Assembly: GCA_965207335.1 (NCBI GenBank)
Contig: OZ242267.1
Coordinates: 1,240,001-1,304,000 of the forward strand
DNA: 64,000 bases
Direction of reading: 5' to 3'
Source: G965207335 sp965207335
GTDB taxonomy: Bacteria; Pseudomonadota; Gammaproteobacteria; PS1; Pseudothioglobaceae
Part shown: positions 8,122 through 16,513 of the stretch, piece after piece
Layout: every line of letters begins with the position of its first letter
How positions within the stretch are numbered: position 1 is the stretch's first letter
Notes under the pieces: generated by a model
Database searches by the model: none
Told to the model about the DNA's origin: nothing
The model's input: the letters and a program-made list of their open reading frames with translations, nothing else
Program-made: the position numbers and the translations under genes

Positions 8122-9252
8122 ATGATAAGATATACGGTATCAGAGAAGTTAAGCATTATTAATACAGCCAAGGAAAGCGGTAATATTAAACAAACATGTA
8201 AAAAATATAGCATAAGTAGGACACAGTTTTACAGGTATAAGAAAAAGTTTGATAAACAAGGCATTATAGGGCTTCGTAACGAAAATCGCTATAGGGTTAA
8301 AAAAAGAAAGTATGACAGCCATACTGTTAGTAATATTGTCCTTTTAGCCATAACCTACCCAACATTAAGCGTTGCTGATATTGCTAAAAAACTTGAAGAA
8401 GAACAGGTATTTTTATCTCCAATGGGGGTATATAATATACTAAAATCTTATAAATTAGAATCTAAATATAATCGTTGGAAGATACTAGAATACAAAATTA
8501 AATCTGGTGATATTAGGCATTTAAACATCAAGCAAAAATTGTTTTTATCTAATTCTAACCCTTGTTTTTCATATTATGGAAGTATTCATTCTCCAGCACA
8601 AGAATTATCTCAAGATATTATTACTTATAAAGATGATAATGGCAATCAATATTATTTATATGTAGTTATTGATAGGTTTAGTAATTTTTTATTTGCTCGC
8701 TTAGAGACAACTAAAGAAAAAAAATATTTAATAAAATTACTGCAACAAGTTTTAAATAAGTTAGATAAATTAAATTTATTTGTAAGTACGGTTTATACTA
8801 GTAATTTGAATATATTTTTAGGCGGTAAAGACTGTACTTATAAACAAACCTTATTAGACAATGATTTAGATATGAAAATCTTAGAAATTCGACCAGATTA
8901 TGACTCATGTATAAGAAACTTCTTAGAAACAGTATTATTCTCAACAGATGTTAAGAAATATTTACAATCATTATTAAACAATAGGCAAGGCTTAAATAAC
9001 TGGGTAACATCTTATAATAATCATTACCACAATAATAACTATCCTCATTACGGCAAATCCCCTTCACAGCTTATAAAGCACTATTTAGATACTAAAAGTA
9101 CTTGGCTTAAAGCGTATAAAATTATTCAAAAAAGCCCAAATTTTATAATCCCAATAACAAGCAAAATAAAAGCAAAAAAAATAAAAAAAGCTAATATCAG
9201 TAGTAGTAGTAGTATTATTTATGCAACACAAAACTCTTTTAGAAATTTTTAA
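8122..9252 (+). CDS. Integrase-fold (IS481/rve-like) protein with degraded catalytic residues
   Basis: 376 residues. An N-terminal helix-turn-helix region (about 5-55, SRTQFYRYKKKF) and a second HTH-like part up to 120 are arranged as in IS481-type transposases. An RNase-H-like core from about 150 follows, with the recognisable YLYVVIDRFSNFLFA strand and a C-terminal YN-x-H segment (about 300). The first catalytic Asp seems present (D165). The usual T-D-N-G is T-S-N-L at 226-229, and the usual N-G-x-x-E is D-S-C-I-R at 261-265. Two of three catalytic acids therefore appear lost although the frame is intact. No matching inverted repeats flank it. It may be a domesticated DNA-binding protein or a decaying transposase. 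Confidence 0.75.
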   Translation: MIRYTVSEKLSIINTAKESGNIKQTCKKYSISRTQFYRYKKKFDKQGIIGLRNENRYRVKKRKYDSHTVSNIVLLAITYPTLSVADIAKKLEEEQVFLSPMGVYNILKSYKLESKYNRWKILEYKIKSGDIRHLNIKQKLFLSNSNPCFSYYGSIHSPAQELSQDIITYKDDNGNQYYLYVVIDRFSNFLFARLETTKEKKYLIKLLQQVLNKLDKLNLFVSTVYTSNLNIFLGGKDCTYKQTLLDNDLDMKILEIRPDYDSCIRNFLETVLFSTDVKKYLQSLLNNRQGLNNWVTSYNNHYHNNNYPHYGKSPSQLIKHYLDTKSTWLKAYKIIQKSPNFIIPITSKIKAKKIKKANISSSSSIIYATQNSFRNF

Positions 9253-9314
9253 CTGATGTTTTTTACTGCTACTATAATACGCCTAGTACTAAGCTACTGC
9301 ATAAGAATACTTAT

Positions 9315-10217
9315 TTATCCAACTACTCTTACTCTTTGAAAATACCTGCCCCTTAACATAAGGCGTTTATTATATGTATTAGTAAAAGCCTTTCTTTTAT
9401 GCAAGATATTATTACAAACTAAACCTTGTCCTGTTTGTATCTTATGGGTAAATATGCTGCTAGAATTAGTTTTTAGGATGTCATCTAATGTATTTTTAGC
9501 ATATACTGCCTCATCATTCCAGATTATATTTTTCTTTCTTTGGGTATAACGCATTATTAACTTGCCTGTTATTTTATCTATACTAAACACACCGCCGTTA
9601 AACTCTGCTCTTTTTATTGTATTACCCACTTTATGCTCTGGAATAGCAAAAGCATAGTTATTAGCTAGTGTTTGTGCTAATTTAGGGCTTTTTTCTCGTA
9701 ACAAAATATAGACTATTTCATGGTTAATCCATGAATTTTCACCGCCATTTTCTGCACTTTGCACACAATATAGATTAAATGCTCTTACATATTCATTGTC
9801 ATTATTGTAATAGCCATCGGTATGCCAACTCATTGCTTTGTCAGTATATGGAATAAATTCTTGTTGCTTTTTATGTGTAGTCTCTGTAATATGCGACAGC
9901 CCGTTAGATTTAGCGTATAAATTATTATCGTATTTATCAAGCCCTAATTGAGAATTAAATTTTACTATAATACTGGTTATAGCATTATTATCGCTTATAG
10001 GCATCGATAAATTATTATGGTAATTATTGTTATTTACTAAATAAAATAATGAAAAATTATATTTTTTGCAATTATTTATTAACTGGGATTTTTCTGCCAA
10101 GGATAATTGTAATGGATTATTAACCTCTACAACGCAATTATTTATATCATCAATAGTATTATTTAATACTGCATCACGCCATTTACAATATTTATCATAA
10201 TTATCAAGTATTGACAT
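9315..10217 (-). CDS. TauD/TfdA-family Fe(II)/2-oxoglutarate-dependent oxygenase
   Basis: 300 residues. The iron-binding facial triad is visible as H132-x-D134 (WHTDGYY) and a distal histidine near 273 (NNILHKRKAF), followed by the C-terminal arginine-rich RLMLRGRYF stretch that would bind 2-oxoglutarate. The substrate is unknown; TauD relatives act on sulfonates, carnitine precursors and others. Its start overlaps the last base of yidC (10217), so it is probably translated from the tail of the rpmH-rnpA-yidD-yidC transcript. That is an unusual place for this family. Confidence 0.85.
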   Translation of the reverse strand: MSILDNYDKYCKWRDAVLNNTIDDINNCVVEVNNPLQLSLAEKSQLINNCKKYNFSLFYLVNNNNYHNNLSMPISDNNAITSIIVKFNSQLGLDKYDNNLYAKSNGLSHITETTHKKQQEFIPYTDKAMSWHTDGYYNNDNEYVRAFNLYCVQSAENGGENSWINHEIVYILLREKSPKLAQTLANNYAFAIPEHKVGNTIKRAEFNGGVFSIDKITGKLIMRYTQRKKNIIWNDEAVYAKNTLDDILKTNSSSIFTHKIQTGQGLVCNNILHKRKAFTNTYNKRLMLRGRYFQRVRVVG

Positions 10218-11836
10218 TATGCGGACATGCGTTTGTTAATTACCCACTGCTGTAAAATAGACAATATATTATTTACCACCCAATATAAAACTAAACCTGA
10301 TGGCATAAATAAGAAAAATATTGTAAATATAAAAGGCAGCATCATCATTACTTTTGCCTGTGTAGGATCAGGTGGTGGTGGGTTTAATTTTTGCTGTGCA
10401 AACATAGAAATACCCATAACAACTGGCAAAATATAAAATGGGTCCTTAGTTGATAAGTCAGGCAACCACAAAAAAGATACCTGTCTTAATTCTACACTCT
10501 CAAGCAATACCCAATAAAGAGCAATAAAAACTGGTATCTGCACTAATATAGGTAAACAGCCAGTGGCTGGGTTTACCTTTTCTTTTTTATACAACTCCAT
10601 CATTTTTTTGCTAATTTTTTGCTTATCATCGCCGTATAATTCTTTTAATTTTTGCATTTTTGGTGTTAATTTACGCATTTTTGCCATTGAGCGATATGAA
10701 GTCTCTGATAGTTTATAAAAAATTAATTTAATTAGCATAGTCAGTAAAATAATAGCATAGCCCCAACTATTAATAAAATCGTTTATAGTATGCATTACAA
10801 TCTCTAAGGGCTTGGCAACTATATACAAAATACCATAATCCACAGTTTTATCTAAGCCCGGTATTTTGGCAATATCTTTTTGTATTTTTGGTCCAACATA
10901 TAAACTATCTGCAATTAAGTTAATACTCTCTTTTGGTGCTATTACTGAGGTATTATTATTTAATGCTGATATTAAATAACCGCCTTGTTGTGATTTTTTA
11001 GTGCTATATATTTGTTTCTGGCTTTGATTTGGTATCCATGCTGACACAAAATAATGTTGTACTATAGCTATCCAGCCGCCTACACTATTTACAGGCTGGG
11101 TGCTAGTAAAATCTTCAAAATCAACCTTTTCAAAAATACCCTCATCATTGTAAATAGCACCACCGTTAAAAGTAGGTAAAAATATATTTTCATCAACTTC
11201 TTTATCGTTTAATAGTTGTGCATAACTTGTGTAATTTAATTGCTCATTGGTGTTATTAGTTATTTTATAGTTGACATCTATTAAATAGCTATTGCGTTGA
11301 AATCTATACTCTTTTATTACCTCTATACCTTTGTTATTAGTCCAATATAAAGGCACTATTAATTCTTCTTCGCTTTCTGCTAAATTATATTGCTTATTAT
11401 TGCTAGTAAAGATACTAACATGGCTAGGTAGCTTATCAGCTGGCAATAACCCGCTTTGTGCTTGTAATATGTCACCTATTTCGTTATTAAGTAAATGAAC
11501 CTTAGGATATTCTTCATCTAAGGATACTGGATAATTATTTAGTGCTAATTTATCTATAGTGCCACCTTTTTTGCTAATAGATAAACTAAATAAATCAGTG
11601 GTTACTAAGATATTACCTACTACTTGTTGGTTATTGCTAACGCTGATATTATTCTCTAATTTAATATTAGGAATGTCGGTATTTTCTTGATTAGTATCTT
11701 GTTTTACTAGTGTTTCTTGTTGGCTAATATTATTATTGATATTTTTATTAGGGTTTTTATATAGCACCCATTCTTGCCATAACAAAAATCCAGTAAAAAA
11801 CAGACCAATAATAAGGATAATTCTTTGATTTTCCAT
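10217..11836 (-). CDS. yidC: Membrane protein insertase YidC
   Basis: 539 residues, standard for gammaproteobacterial YidC. It inserts and folds inner-membrane proteins alone or with SecYEG. An N-terminal membrane anchor (about 5-25) is followed by a large periplasmic domain to about 335. The conserved five-helix core follows, with the KLSETSYRSMAKMRKLTPKMQKL cytoplasmic hairpin, NPATGCLPILVQIPVFIALYWVL and a C-terminal LYWVVNNILSILQQWVI. It lies in the conserved rpmH-rnpA-yidD-yidC order. Confidence 0.98.
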   Translation of the reverse strand: MENQRIILIIGLFFTGFLLWQEWVLYKNPNKNINNNISQQETLVKQDTNQENTDIPNIKLENNISVSNNQQVVGNILVTTDLFSLSISKKGGTIDKLALNNYPVSLDEEYPKVHLLNNEIGDILQAQSGLLPADKLPSHVSIFTSNNKQYNLAESEEELIVPLYWTNNKGIEVIKEYRFQRNSYLIDVNYKITNNTNEQLNYTSYAQLLNDKEVDENIFLPTFNGGAIYNDEGIFEKVDFEDFTSTQPVNSVGGWIAIVQHYFVSAWIPNQSQKQIYSTKKSQQGGYLISALNNNTSVIAPKESINLIADSLYVGPKIQKDIAKIPGLDKTVDYGILYIVAKPLEIVMHTINDFINSWGYAIILLTMLIKLIFYKLSETSYRSMAKMRKLTPKMQKLKELYGDDKQKISKKMMELYKKEKVNPATGCLPILVQIPVFIALYWVLLESVELRQVSFLWLPDLSTKDPFYILPVVMGISMFAQQKLNPPPPDPTQAKVMMMLPFIFTIFFLFMPSGLVLYWVVNNILSILQQWVINKRMSA

Positions 11837-11842
11837 AGTTAT

Positions 11843-12058
11843 TTATTTTTTAGGGACAGGGTCATAACCACTTGCACCCCAAGGATGACACTTAGCAATT
11901 CTTTTTACACTTAAAATACTACCTCGCCATACGCCATAGTCTGTAATAGCCTGATAGCTATAAGCAGAACAAGTAGGTAAAAAACGACAACTACCTCCTA
12001 AAACAGGGCTAATAAAAAATTGGTAAAACTTAATTATTTTTAGTGTTAGATAGCGCAT
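11843..12058 (-). CDS. yidD: Membrane protein insertion efficiency factor YidD
   Basis: 71 residues with the family signature R-F-x-P-T-C-S-x-Y and the C-terminal KCHPWGASGYDPVP block. YidD is a small membrane-associated protein that aids YidC-dependent insertion. Its start codon overlaps the stop of rnpA by one base, and yidC follows after six bases. Confidence 0.96.
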   Translation of the reverse strand: MRYLTLKIIKFYQFFISPVLGGSCRFLPTCSAYSYQAITDYGVWRGSILSVKRIAKCHPWGASGYDPVPKK

Positions 12059-12411
12059 TATTTTGGTATTCTTATATTATTTAGTATTTCTTGTAATTCT
12101 GTATTTAGTAATTCACGGCCTTTACAATATCTTTTAGCGATAATTACTATATCCAAATTTTTTAATGTTACTCTATTTTTTCTAAAAACCTCTCTGGCGA
12201 CTCTTTTGTATATATTTCTAACTACTGATTTTTTTATGGTTTTTTTAGATATTGCTAAGCCTAGTCTAGCCAAGTCCTTGCCAGTATCTTTTACTAGTAC
12301 TATCCAATACTTACCTCTAAATACTTGAGGCTTATTAAACACATTGCTATATTGTTTTTTTGTATTAAGGCGGGCATTTTTTGGAAATGTATTATTTTTT
12401 GTATTAAGCAC
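12058..12411 (-). CDS. rnpA: Ribonuclease P protein component
   Basis: 117 residues. RnpA binds the RNase P RNA and helps 5' maturation of tRNA precursors. The basic RNR-like motif is present as SVVRNIYKRVAREVFR at about 67-82, and the F-x-R-G-K-Y-W-I-V strand precedes it. The start is GTG and lies inside the last eight bases of rpmH, an overlap often seen for this gene pair. Confidence 0.95.
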   Translation of the reverse strand: MLNTKNNTFPKNARLNTKKQYSNVFNKPQVFRGKYWIVLVKDTGKDLARLGLAISKKTIKKSVVRNIYKRVAREVFRKNRVTLKNLDIVIIAKRYCKGRELLNTELQEILNNIRIPK

Positions 12412-12538
12412 TTAGCTTTTTACGCCCCTTTCTTCTGCGGGAATTTAGTATAGCACGACCTGCCTTTGTTTTCATTCTAAGTCTAAATCCATGCTTGCGT
12501 TTGCGTTTCAATACACTAGGTTGTAAAGTTCTTTTCAT
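12404..12538 (-). CDS. rpmH: 50S ribosomal protein L34
   Basis: 44 residues beginning MKRTLQPS and containing the invariant KRKHGFRLRMKTKAGRAIL and a basic C-terminus. This is a textbook L34, too short for most ORF cut-offs. The stop codon overlaps the GTG start of rnpA by eight bases. dnaA is not next to it, as it is in many bacteria, but about 42 kb away. Confidence 0.97.
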   Translation of the reverse strand: MKRTLQPSVLKRKRKHGFRLRMKTKAGRAILNSRRRKGRKKLSA

Positions 12539-12667
12539 AATACACTCAAAAAATCTTAGAATTTTACCTTAAAAACAATGTTTAGTCCAACCTTATAACT
12601 TAGTATAAATCTTAAATAATTTATTAAAAAAATTTGTATAATTCTATCATAATTAGTAATATTAGTA
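12539..12667 (-). promoter_or_regulatory. Upstream region of the rpmH operon
   Basis: 129 bases of very AT-rich DNA before the rpmH start. It must contain the promoter for rpmH-rnpA-yidD-yidC, but the base composition gives several possible -10 hexamers, so none is chosen. Confidence 0.35.
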
Positions 12668-12835
12668 GCGACCTTTGCATAAATAGGGGTGATTAGCAAA
12701 AATTCAATTTTTGCCGAATTAGTGATTTTGAGACCCTTGCATAAATAGGGATGATTAACAGAATTCTGATTTTTGCTTAATGTAAGTGAGTGGAAAGCAG
12801 GTTTTTGATGATTATTCATATTATGCAAAGGTCTC
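12668..12835. mobile_element. Composite MITE: truncated copy fused to a 106-bp copy
   Basis: A left part starting GCGACCTTTGCATAAA (12668 to about 12716) is followed by a second element, complete at both ends, from 12730 to 12835 (GAGACCCTTGCATAAA to TTATGCAAAGGTCTC). The 5-bp sequence TAGTA flanks the outer limits (12663-12667 and 12836-12840) but not the inner copy. The unit therefore looks like one original insertion whose interior was replaced or invaded by a second copy. The open frame across it is not a gene. Confidence 0.8.
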
Positions 12836-12884
12836 TAGTACTTAGTGTGTAAAATATTAGGGTTTTAGTTAACTACTTATTTCT

Positions 12885-14216
12885 ATGATTCATAGTGTTA
12901 TATTAGCAGCTGGTATGGGCAATAGAATGCACTCTAACAAACCTAAGGTATTACAAGAATTGGCTTCTAGACCTATACTTAGCTATGTCATTGATGTTGC
13001 AAAAGAAGTCAGCAATAGTACTTATATTGTTTGTGGCTATAAAAAAGACGCTATTATAAAACAATTTGCCGCTGTTAATGTTAATTGGGTCATACAAAAA
13101 CAACAATTAGGAACAGCAGACGCTCTAAATTGTGCTCTTAAACATATAGACAGTGGCATTACTTTAGTTTTATACGGTGATGTGCCACTTATTCAAAAAG
13201 AAACTATTAATTCACTATTAAACCTAGCTAAAAAGCAAGGTGCTGCAATACTAACTGCTAAATTGTACAATCCATCTGGCTATGGCAGAATTATTCGCAA
13301 TACAGATAATGATATTAGCAAAATAATAGAAGATAAAGATGCTAATAAACAGCAATTAAATATCTTTGAAATTAACACTGGCATAATGGCTGTTACAACA
13401 GAATTATTACACAAGTATATTAATAAATTAACTACAAATAATGCCAAAAAAGAGTTATATTTAACTGATATAGTAGGTATTATGTTTAACGATGGCATTA
13501 AATTTAGCTCATTAATTTGTCCTGATAAATATGAAATATACGGGGTAAATGATAAGTATCAATTAATGCAATTAGAAAAAATATTACAAAAAAGATATGC
13601 TAAAAAAGCAATGCAACAAGGACTGCAAATAGCTGACTATAACAGATTTGACTGTCGCGGTAATTTAAGTTTTGGTACTGATTGCTTTATTGACATAAAT
13701 GTAATTATTACAGGCGAGGTAATATTAGGCAATAATGTAGTAATTCAAGCAAATTGTATTATTAAAGATAGCAAGATAAACGACAATACCATAGTATATG
13801 CTAACTCTATAATAGATAGTGCCAGTATTGGTAAAGGTGTTAGTATTGGACCTTTTGCTAGAATACGCCCAGAAACTAAATTAATGAAAAATAGCAAAAT
13901 TGGTAATTTTGTTGAGGTAAAAAAATCCGTAATTGGAGAAAATACTAAAATAAACCACCTTAGTTATATAGGGGATGGCAAAATAGGCAACAATGTAAAT
14001 ATTGGTGCTGGAGTTATAACCTGTAATTATGACGGTAAGAAAAAACACACAACTTATATAGGCGACAATGCTTTTATTGGCTCTAACTCACAACTTATAG
14101 CACCTATAAATATTGGTAGTGGTGCATTAATAGGTGCTGGTTCTACTATTACCAAAGATGCACCAAAAAATGAAATAACCGTAGCTAGAAGTAAGCAAAA
14201 AAGCATTAAAAAATAA
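12885..14216 (+). CDS. glmU: Bifunctional GlcNAc-1-P uridyltransferase / GlcN-1-P acetyltransferase
   Basis: 443 residues. Makes UDP-GlcNAc for peptidoglycan and lipopolysaccharide. The N-terminal pyrophosphorylase domain opens with L-A-A-G-M-G-N-R-M and later shows QLGTADAL and YGDVPL. The C-terminal left-handed beta-helix has hexapeptide repeats (about 250-425), with GPFARIRP, NFVEVKKS and CNYDG, the acetyltransferase site. It is monocistronic, transcribed away from the composite MITE. Confidence 0.97.
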   Translation: MIHSVILAAGMGNRMHSNKPKVLQELASRPILSYVIDVAKEVSNSTYIVCGYKKDAIIKQFAAVNVNWVIQKQQLGTADALNCALKHIDSGITLVLYGDVPLIQKETINSLLNLAKKQGAAILTAKLYNPSGYGRIIRNTDNDISKIIEDKDANKQQLNIFEINTGIMAVTTELLHKYINKLTTNNAKKELYLTDIVGIMFNDGIKFSSLICPDKYEIYGVNDKYQLMQLEKILQKRYAKKAMQQGLQIADYNRFDCRGNLSFGTDCFIDINVIITGEVILGNNVVIQANCIIKDSKINDNTIVYANSIIDSASIGKGVSIGPFARIRPETKLMKNSKIGNFVEVKKSVIGENTKINHLSYIGDGKIGNNVNIGAGVITCNYDGKKKHTTYIGDNAFIGSNSQLIAPINIGSGALIGAGSTITKDAPKNEITVARSKQKSIKK

Positions 14217-14235
14217 TATAAACCCAGTTATATTT
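14215..14235. terminator. Weak AT hairpin between convergent glmU and gltD
   Basis: AATATAA and TTATATT can pair around a CCCAG loop, followed by TTA. It lies between two convergent stop codons. The stem has no GC pairs, so function is doubtful. Confidence 0.3.
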
Positions 14236-14254
14236 TATTGGTAATGCTTATTGT

Positions 14255-15688
14255 TTAATCAGAGTCTTGTAAATAATCATGGATTTTTTTGGCAGCACCT
14301 CTGCCCTCATTAATAGCCCAAACAACCAAAGATTGCCCTCTACGACAATCACCTGCTGTAAAAATGCCATTTTTATTGGTATTATATTCTCCATATTCTG
14401 CTCTATAATTTCTATTGACATCAAGTCTTATGCCTATATTACTACTAAGATAGTGCTCTGGAGATACAAAGCCCATGGCTAATAGTACTAAGTCTGTTTG
14501 CCACATTTTAGTGCTATTTTCTAATTCTTTAAAATTATCGTTTGCATCTACACGAACTGTTTCTATGGCAACAAGTTTGCCTTTTTTTACAATAATTTTT
14601 TTGGTTTTTACACAATGCTTTCTAGGATCACTACCGTAAACCGTTACCACTTCTGCATGTCCATATTCAATACGATAAATTAAGGGCCATTGTGGCCAAG
14701 GATTATCTTTTGCTCTATGTTCTGGAGGTTGTGGCATTAACTCAAAATTAACAATAGACCTAGCTCCTTGTCTTAGTGCAGTAGCAATACAATCACAACC
14801 AGTATCCCCACCACCTATAACTATTACTCTTTTATTTTTAGCCGATAACTCTAACTTAGTTTTTTTATTGCTTAATAGGTATTTTGTGCTTGTAGTTAAA
14901 TAATCCATAGCCAAGTGGATACCATTAACATTAGAGTTTTCTAACTCTAGCTTCCTTGCTTTGGTTGCACCTGTTGCTAATAATATGGCATCAAAATCAC
15001 TTCTTATATCTTCAAAGGCAATATCATTACCAATATCAGCATTAACTACAAACTCAATACCAGATTTTTTTAATAGCTTAACTCTACGATTAACGATATT
15101 TTTATCCAGCTTCATATTTGGAATACCATACATAAGTAAACCTCCTATTCTGTCATCTCTTTCAAACACAACTACATTATGTCCTTTCTTGTTAAGCTCA
15201 TCAGCGGCTGATAAACCAGCAGGTCCTGAGCCAATAATTGCTATTTTTTTACCAGTACTAAATTTTGGATTATTACTTGTAACCCAACCTTCTTGAAAGC
15301 CTTTATCAATAATTGCAGCTTCAATATTCTTAATAGTAACCGCAGGCTCGCTAATCCCTAATACACAAGAGCCCTCGCAAGGTGCTGGACAAACTCTGCC
15401 AGTAAATTCAGGGAAATTATTGGTTTTATGTAGTCTTTCTAGGGCTTCTTGCCATTTATTGTGATATACTAAATCATTCCACTCTGGAATTAAATTATCA
15501 ACAGGACAGCCATCGTTAGACTGACAAAAAGGCACACCACAATCCATACACCTAGCACCTTGTTCTTGTAGGTGTTCTATGTCATGAATATTAGTAAATA
15601 TTTCATCATAATCGCCTAGTCTTATGCTAATATTACGATAAGGCTCTGCTTTTCTTTTAAACTCTTTAAATCCTGTTATTTTTCCCAT
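14255..15688 (-). CDS. gltD: Glutamate synthase small subunit (NADPH)
   Basis: 477 residues from the ATG at 15688. The cysteine-rich N-terminus (CMDCGVPFC, then CPVDNLIPEW) binds iron-sulfur clusters. It is followed by a FAD-binding G-S-G-P-A-G-L-S-A and a NAD(P)-binding G-G-G-D-T-G-C-D. The enzyme passes electrons to the large subunit GltB for glutamate formation. gltB is not in the window. A longer frame starts at 15709 inside the MITE end and would add seven foreign residues; MGKITGF is the normal N-terminus of the family. Confidence 0.95.
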   Translation of the reverse strand: MGKITGFKEFKRKAEPYRNISIRLGDYDEIFTNIHDIEHLQEQGARCMDCGVPFCQSNDGCPVDNLIPEWNDLVYHNKWQEALERLHKTNNFPEFTGRVCPAPCEGSCVLGISEPAVTIKNIEAAIIDKGFQEGWVTSNNPKFSTGKKIAIIGSGPAGLSAADELNKKGHNVVVFERDDRIGGLLMYGIPNMKLDKNIVNRRVKLLKKSGIEFVVNADIGNDIAFEDIRSDFDAILLATGATKARKLELENSNVNGIHLAMDYLTTSTKYLLSNKKTKLELSAKNKRVIVIGGGDTGCDCIATALRQGARSIVNFELMPQPPEHRAKDNPWPQWPLIYRIEYGHAEVVTVYGSDPRKHCVKTKKIIVKKGKLVAIETVRVDANDNFKELENSTKMWQTDLVLLAMGFVSPEHYLSSNIGIRLDVNRNYRAEYGEYNTNKNGIFTAGDCRRGQSLVVWAINEGRGAAKKIHDYLQDSD

Positions 15689-15696
15689 GATATTTT

Positions 15697-15860
15697 GAGA
15701 CCTTTGCATAAATAGGGATGATTAGCAGAGCTCTGATTTTTGCTTAATTGGTGATATTTTATCAAATCTGCCCTAGTTGTTCTAAAGCTGGTTTGATAAA
15801 AATTATCAAGTGAGTGAAAAGCGGGGTCCTGATGATTGTTCATGTTTGTGCAAAGGTCTC
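15697..15860. mobile_element. MITE-like element, full length (copy 6, 164 bp)
   Basis: Perfect GAGACCTTTGCATAAA left end; the right end is TTTGTGCAAAGGTCTC with one change. Flanked by ATTTT and ATTTA, a nearly intact 5-bp target duplication. It lies between the divergent gltD and rplS genes, only eight bases before the gltD start, so it now forms the gltD 5' leader and probably the promoter. Confidence 0.88.
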
Positions 15861-15944
15861 ATTTAACAAAAATACATTATATTTGCTATATTATAATATT
15901 GTTTAAGGTATAATTTACTACTTTTAACTTTATTATAGAAAATA

Positions 15945-16334
15945 ATGAACTTAATTCAAGAAATTGAACAGCAACAACAAGAACAAAAACAAGAACAAGA
16001 TAAAAAACAAAAACACTCTAAAATACCAGAATTTGCAACTGGCGATACTGTTGTTGTGCGGGTAAAAATTAAAGAAGGCGAAAAACAAAGAGAACAAGCA
16101 TTTGAAGGTGTAGTGATAGCAAAAAGAAATCGTGGGTTAAACTCTGCTTTTACAGTGCGTAAAATATCTTATAACGAGGGTGTTGAGCGAGTATTTCAAA
16201 CTAATTCTACTGCTATATCTAGTATTGAAGTTAAAAGAAAAGGCAAAGTTCGTAGTGCTAAACTCTATTATTTACGCGATAGAACAGGAAAATCTGCTAG
16301 AATTAAGGAAAAACTAGTTAACAAAAGAGGTTAG
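15945..16334 (+). CDS. rplS: 50S ribosomal protein L19
   Basis: 129 residues. The core matches L19 (FATGDTVVVRVKIKEG, FEGVVIAKRNRG, ERVFQTNS and the C-terminal RSAKLYYLRDRTGKSARIKE). The N-terminal 25 residues form an unusual Q/E/K-rich run. It stands alone, without rpsP-rimM-trmD, which precede rplS in most Proteobacteria. A TATAAT preceded by AAGG at 15909-15914 lies 30 bases before the start and may be its -10. Confidence 0.96.
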   Translation: MNLIQEIEQQQQEQKQEQDKKQKHSKIPEFATGDTVVVRVKIKEGEKQREQAFEGVVIAKRNRGLNSAFTVRKISYNEGVERVFQTNSTAISSIEVKRKGKVRSAKLYYLRDRTGKSARIKEKLVNKRG

Positions 16335-16360
16335 ACTTATAATTAAGCATACCACTAGTT

Positions 16361-16415
16361 AAAAGCACGAAAAAGCCTATGTGGGTAAACATTGTTTTTT
16401 ATAATGTGCTTTTTC
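16361..16415 (+). terminator. Possible terminator after rplS
   Basis: AAAAGCAC (16361-16368) can pair with GTGCTTTT (16406-16413), ending in T-rich sequence. The loop of about 37 bases is long, so this is a weak call. Confidence 0.35.
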
Positions 16416-16513
16416 ATTCTAAAACACGGTATTTTAAAATAAATATATTCAATCTACTATGCATATTATTAGTTTTTTAACTGGTAGTTTTACCTAGTGA
16501 TATTAATCATTAA

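Noticed and set aside
8050..9300. Complete insertion sequence around the integrase-like gene
   Set aside because: The 56-bp element upstream has its own two ends and target duplication, and no matching end lies downstream of the gene.
12556..12828. 90-codon open frame upstream of rpmH
   Set aside because: Made up of the composite MITE and AT-rich spacer; a 'NHPYLCKGL' reading recurs in other MITE copies.
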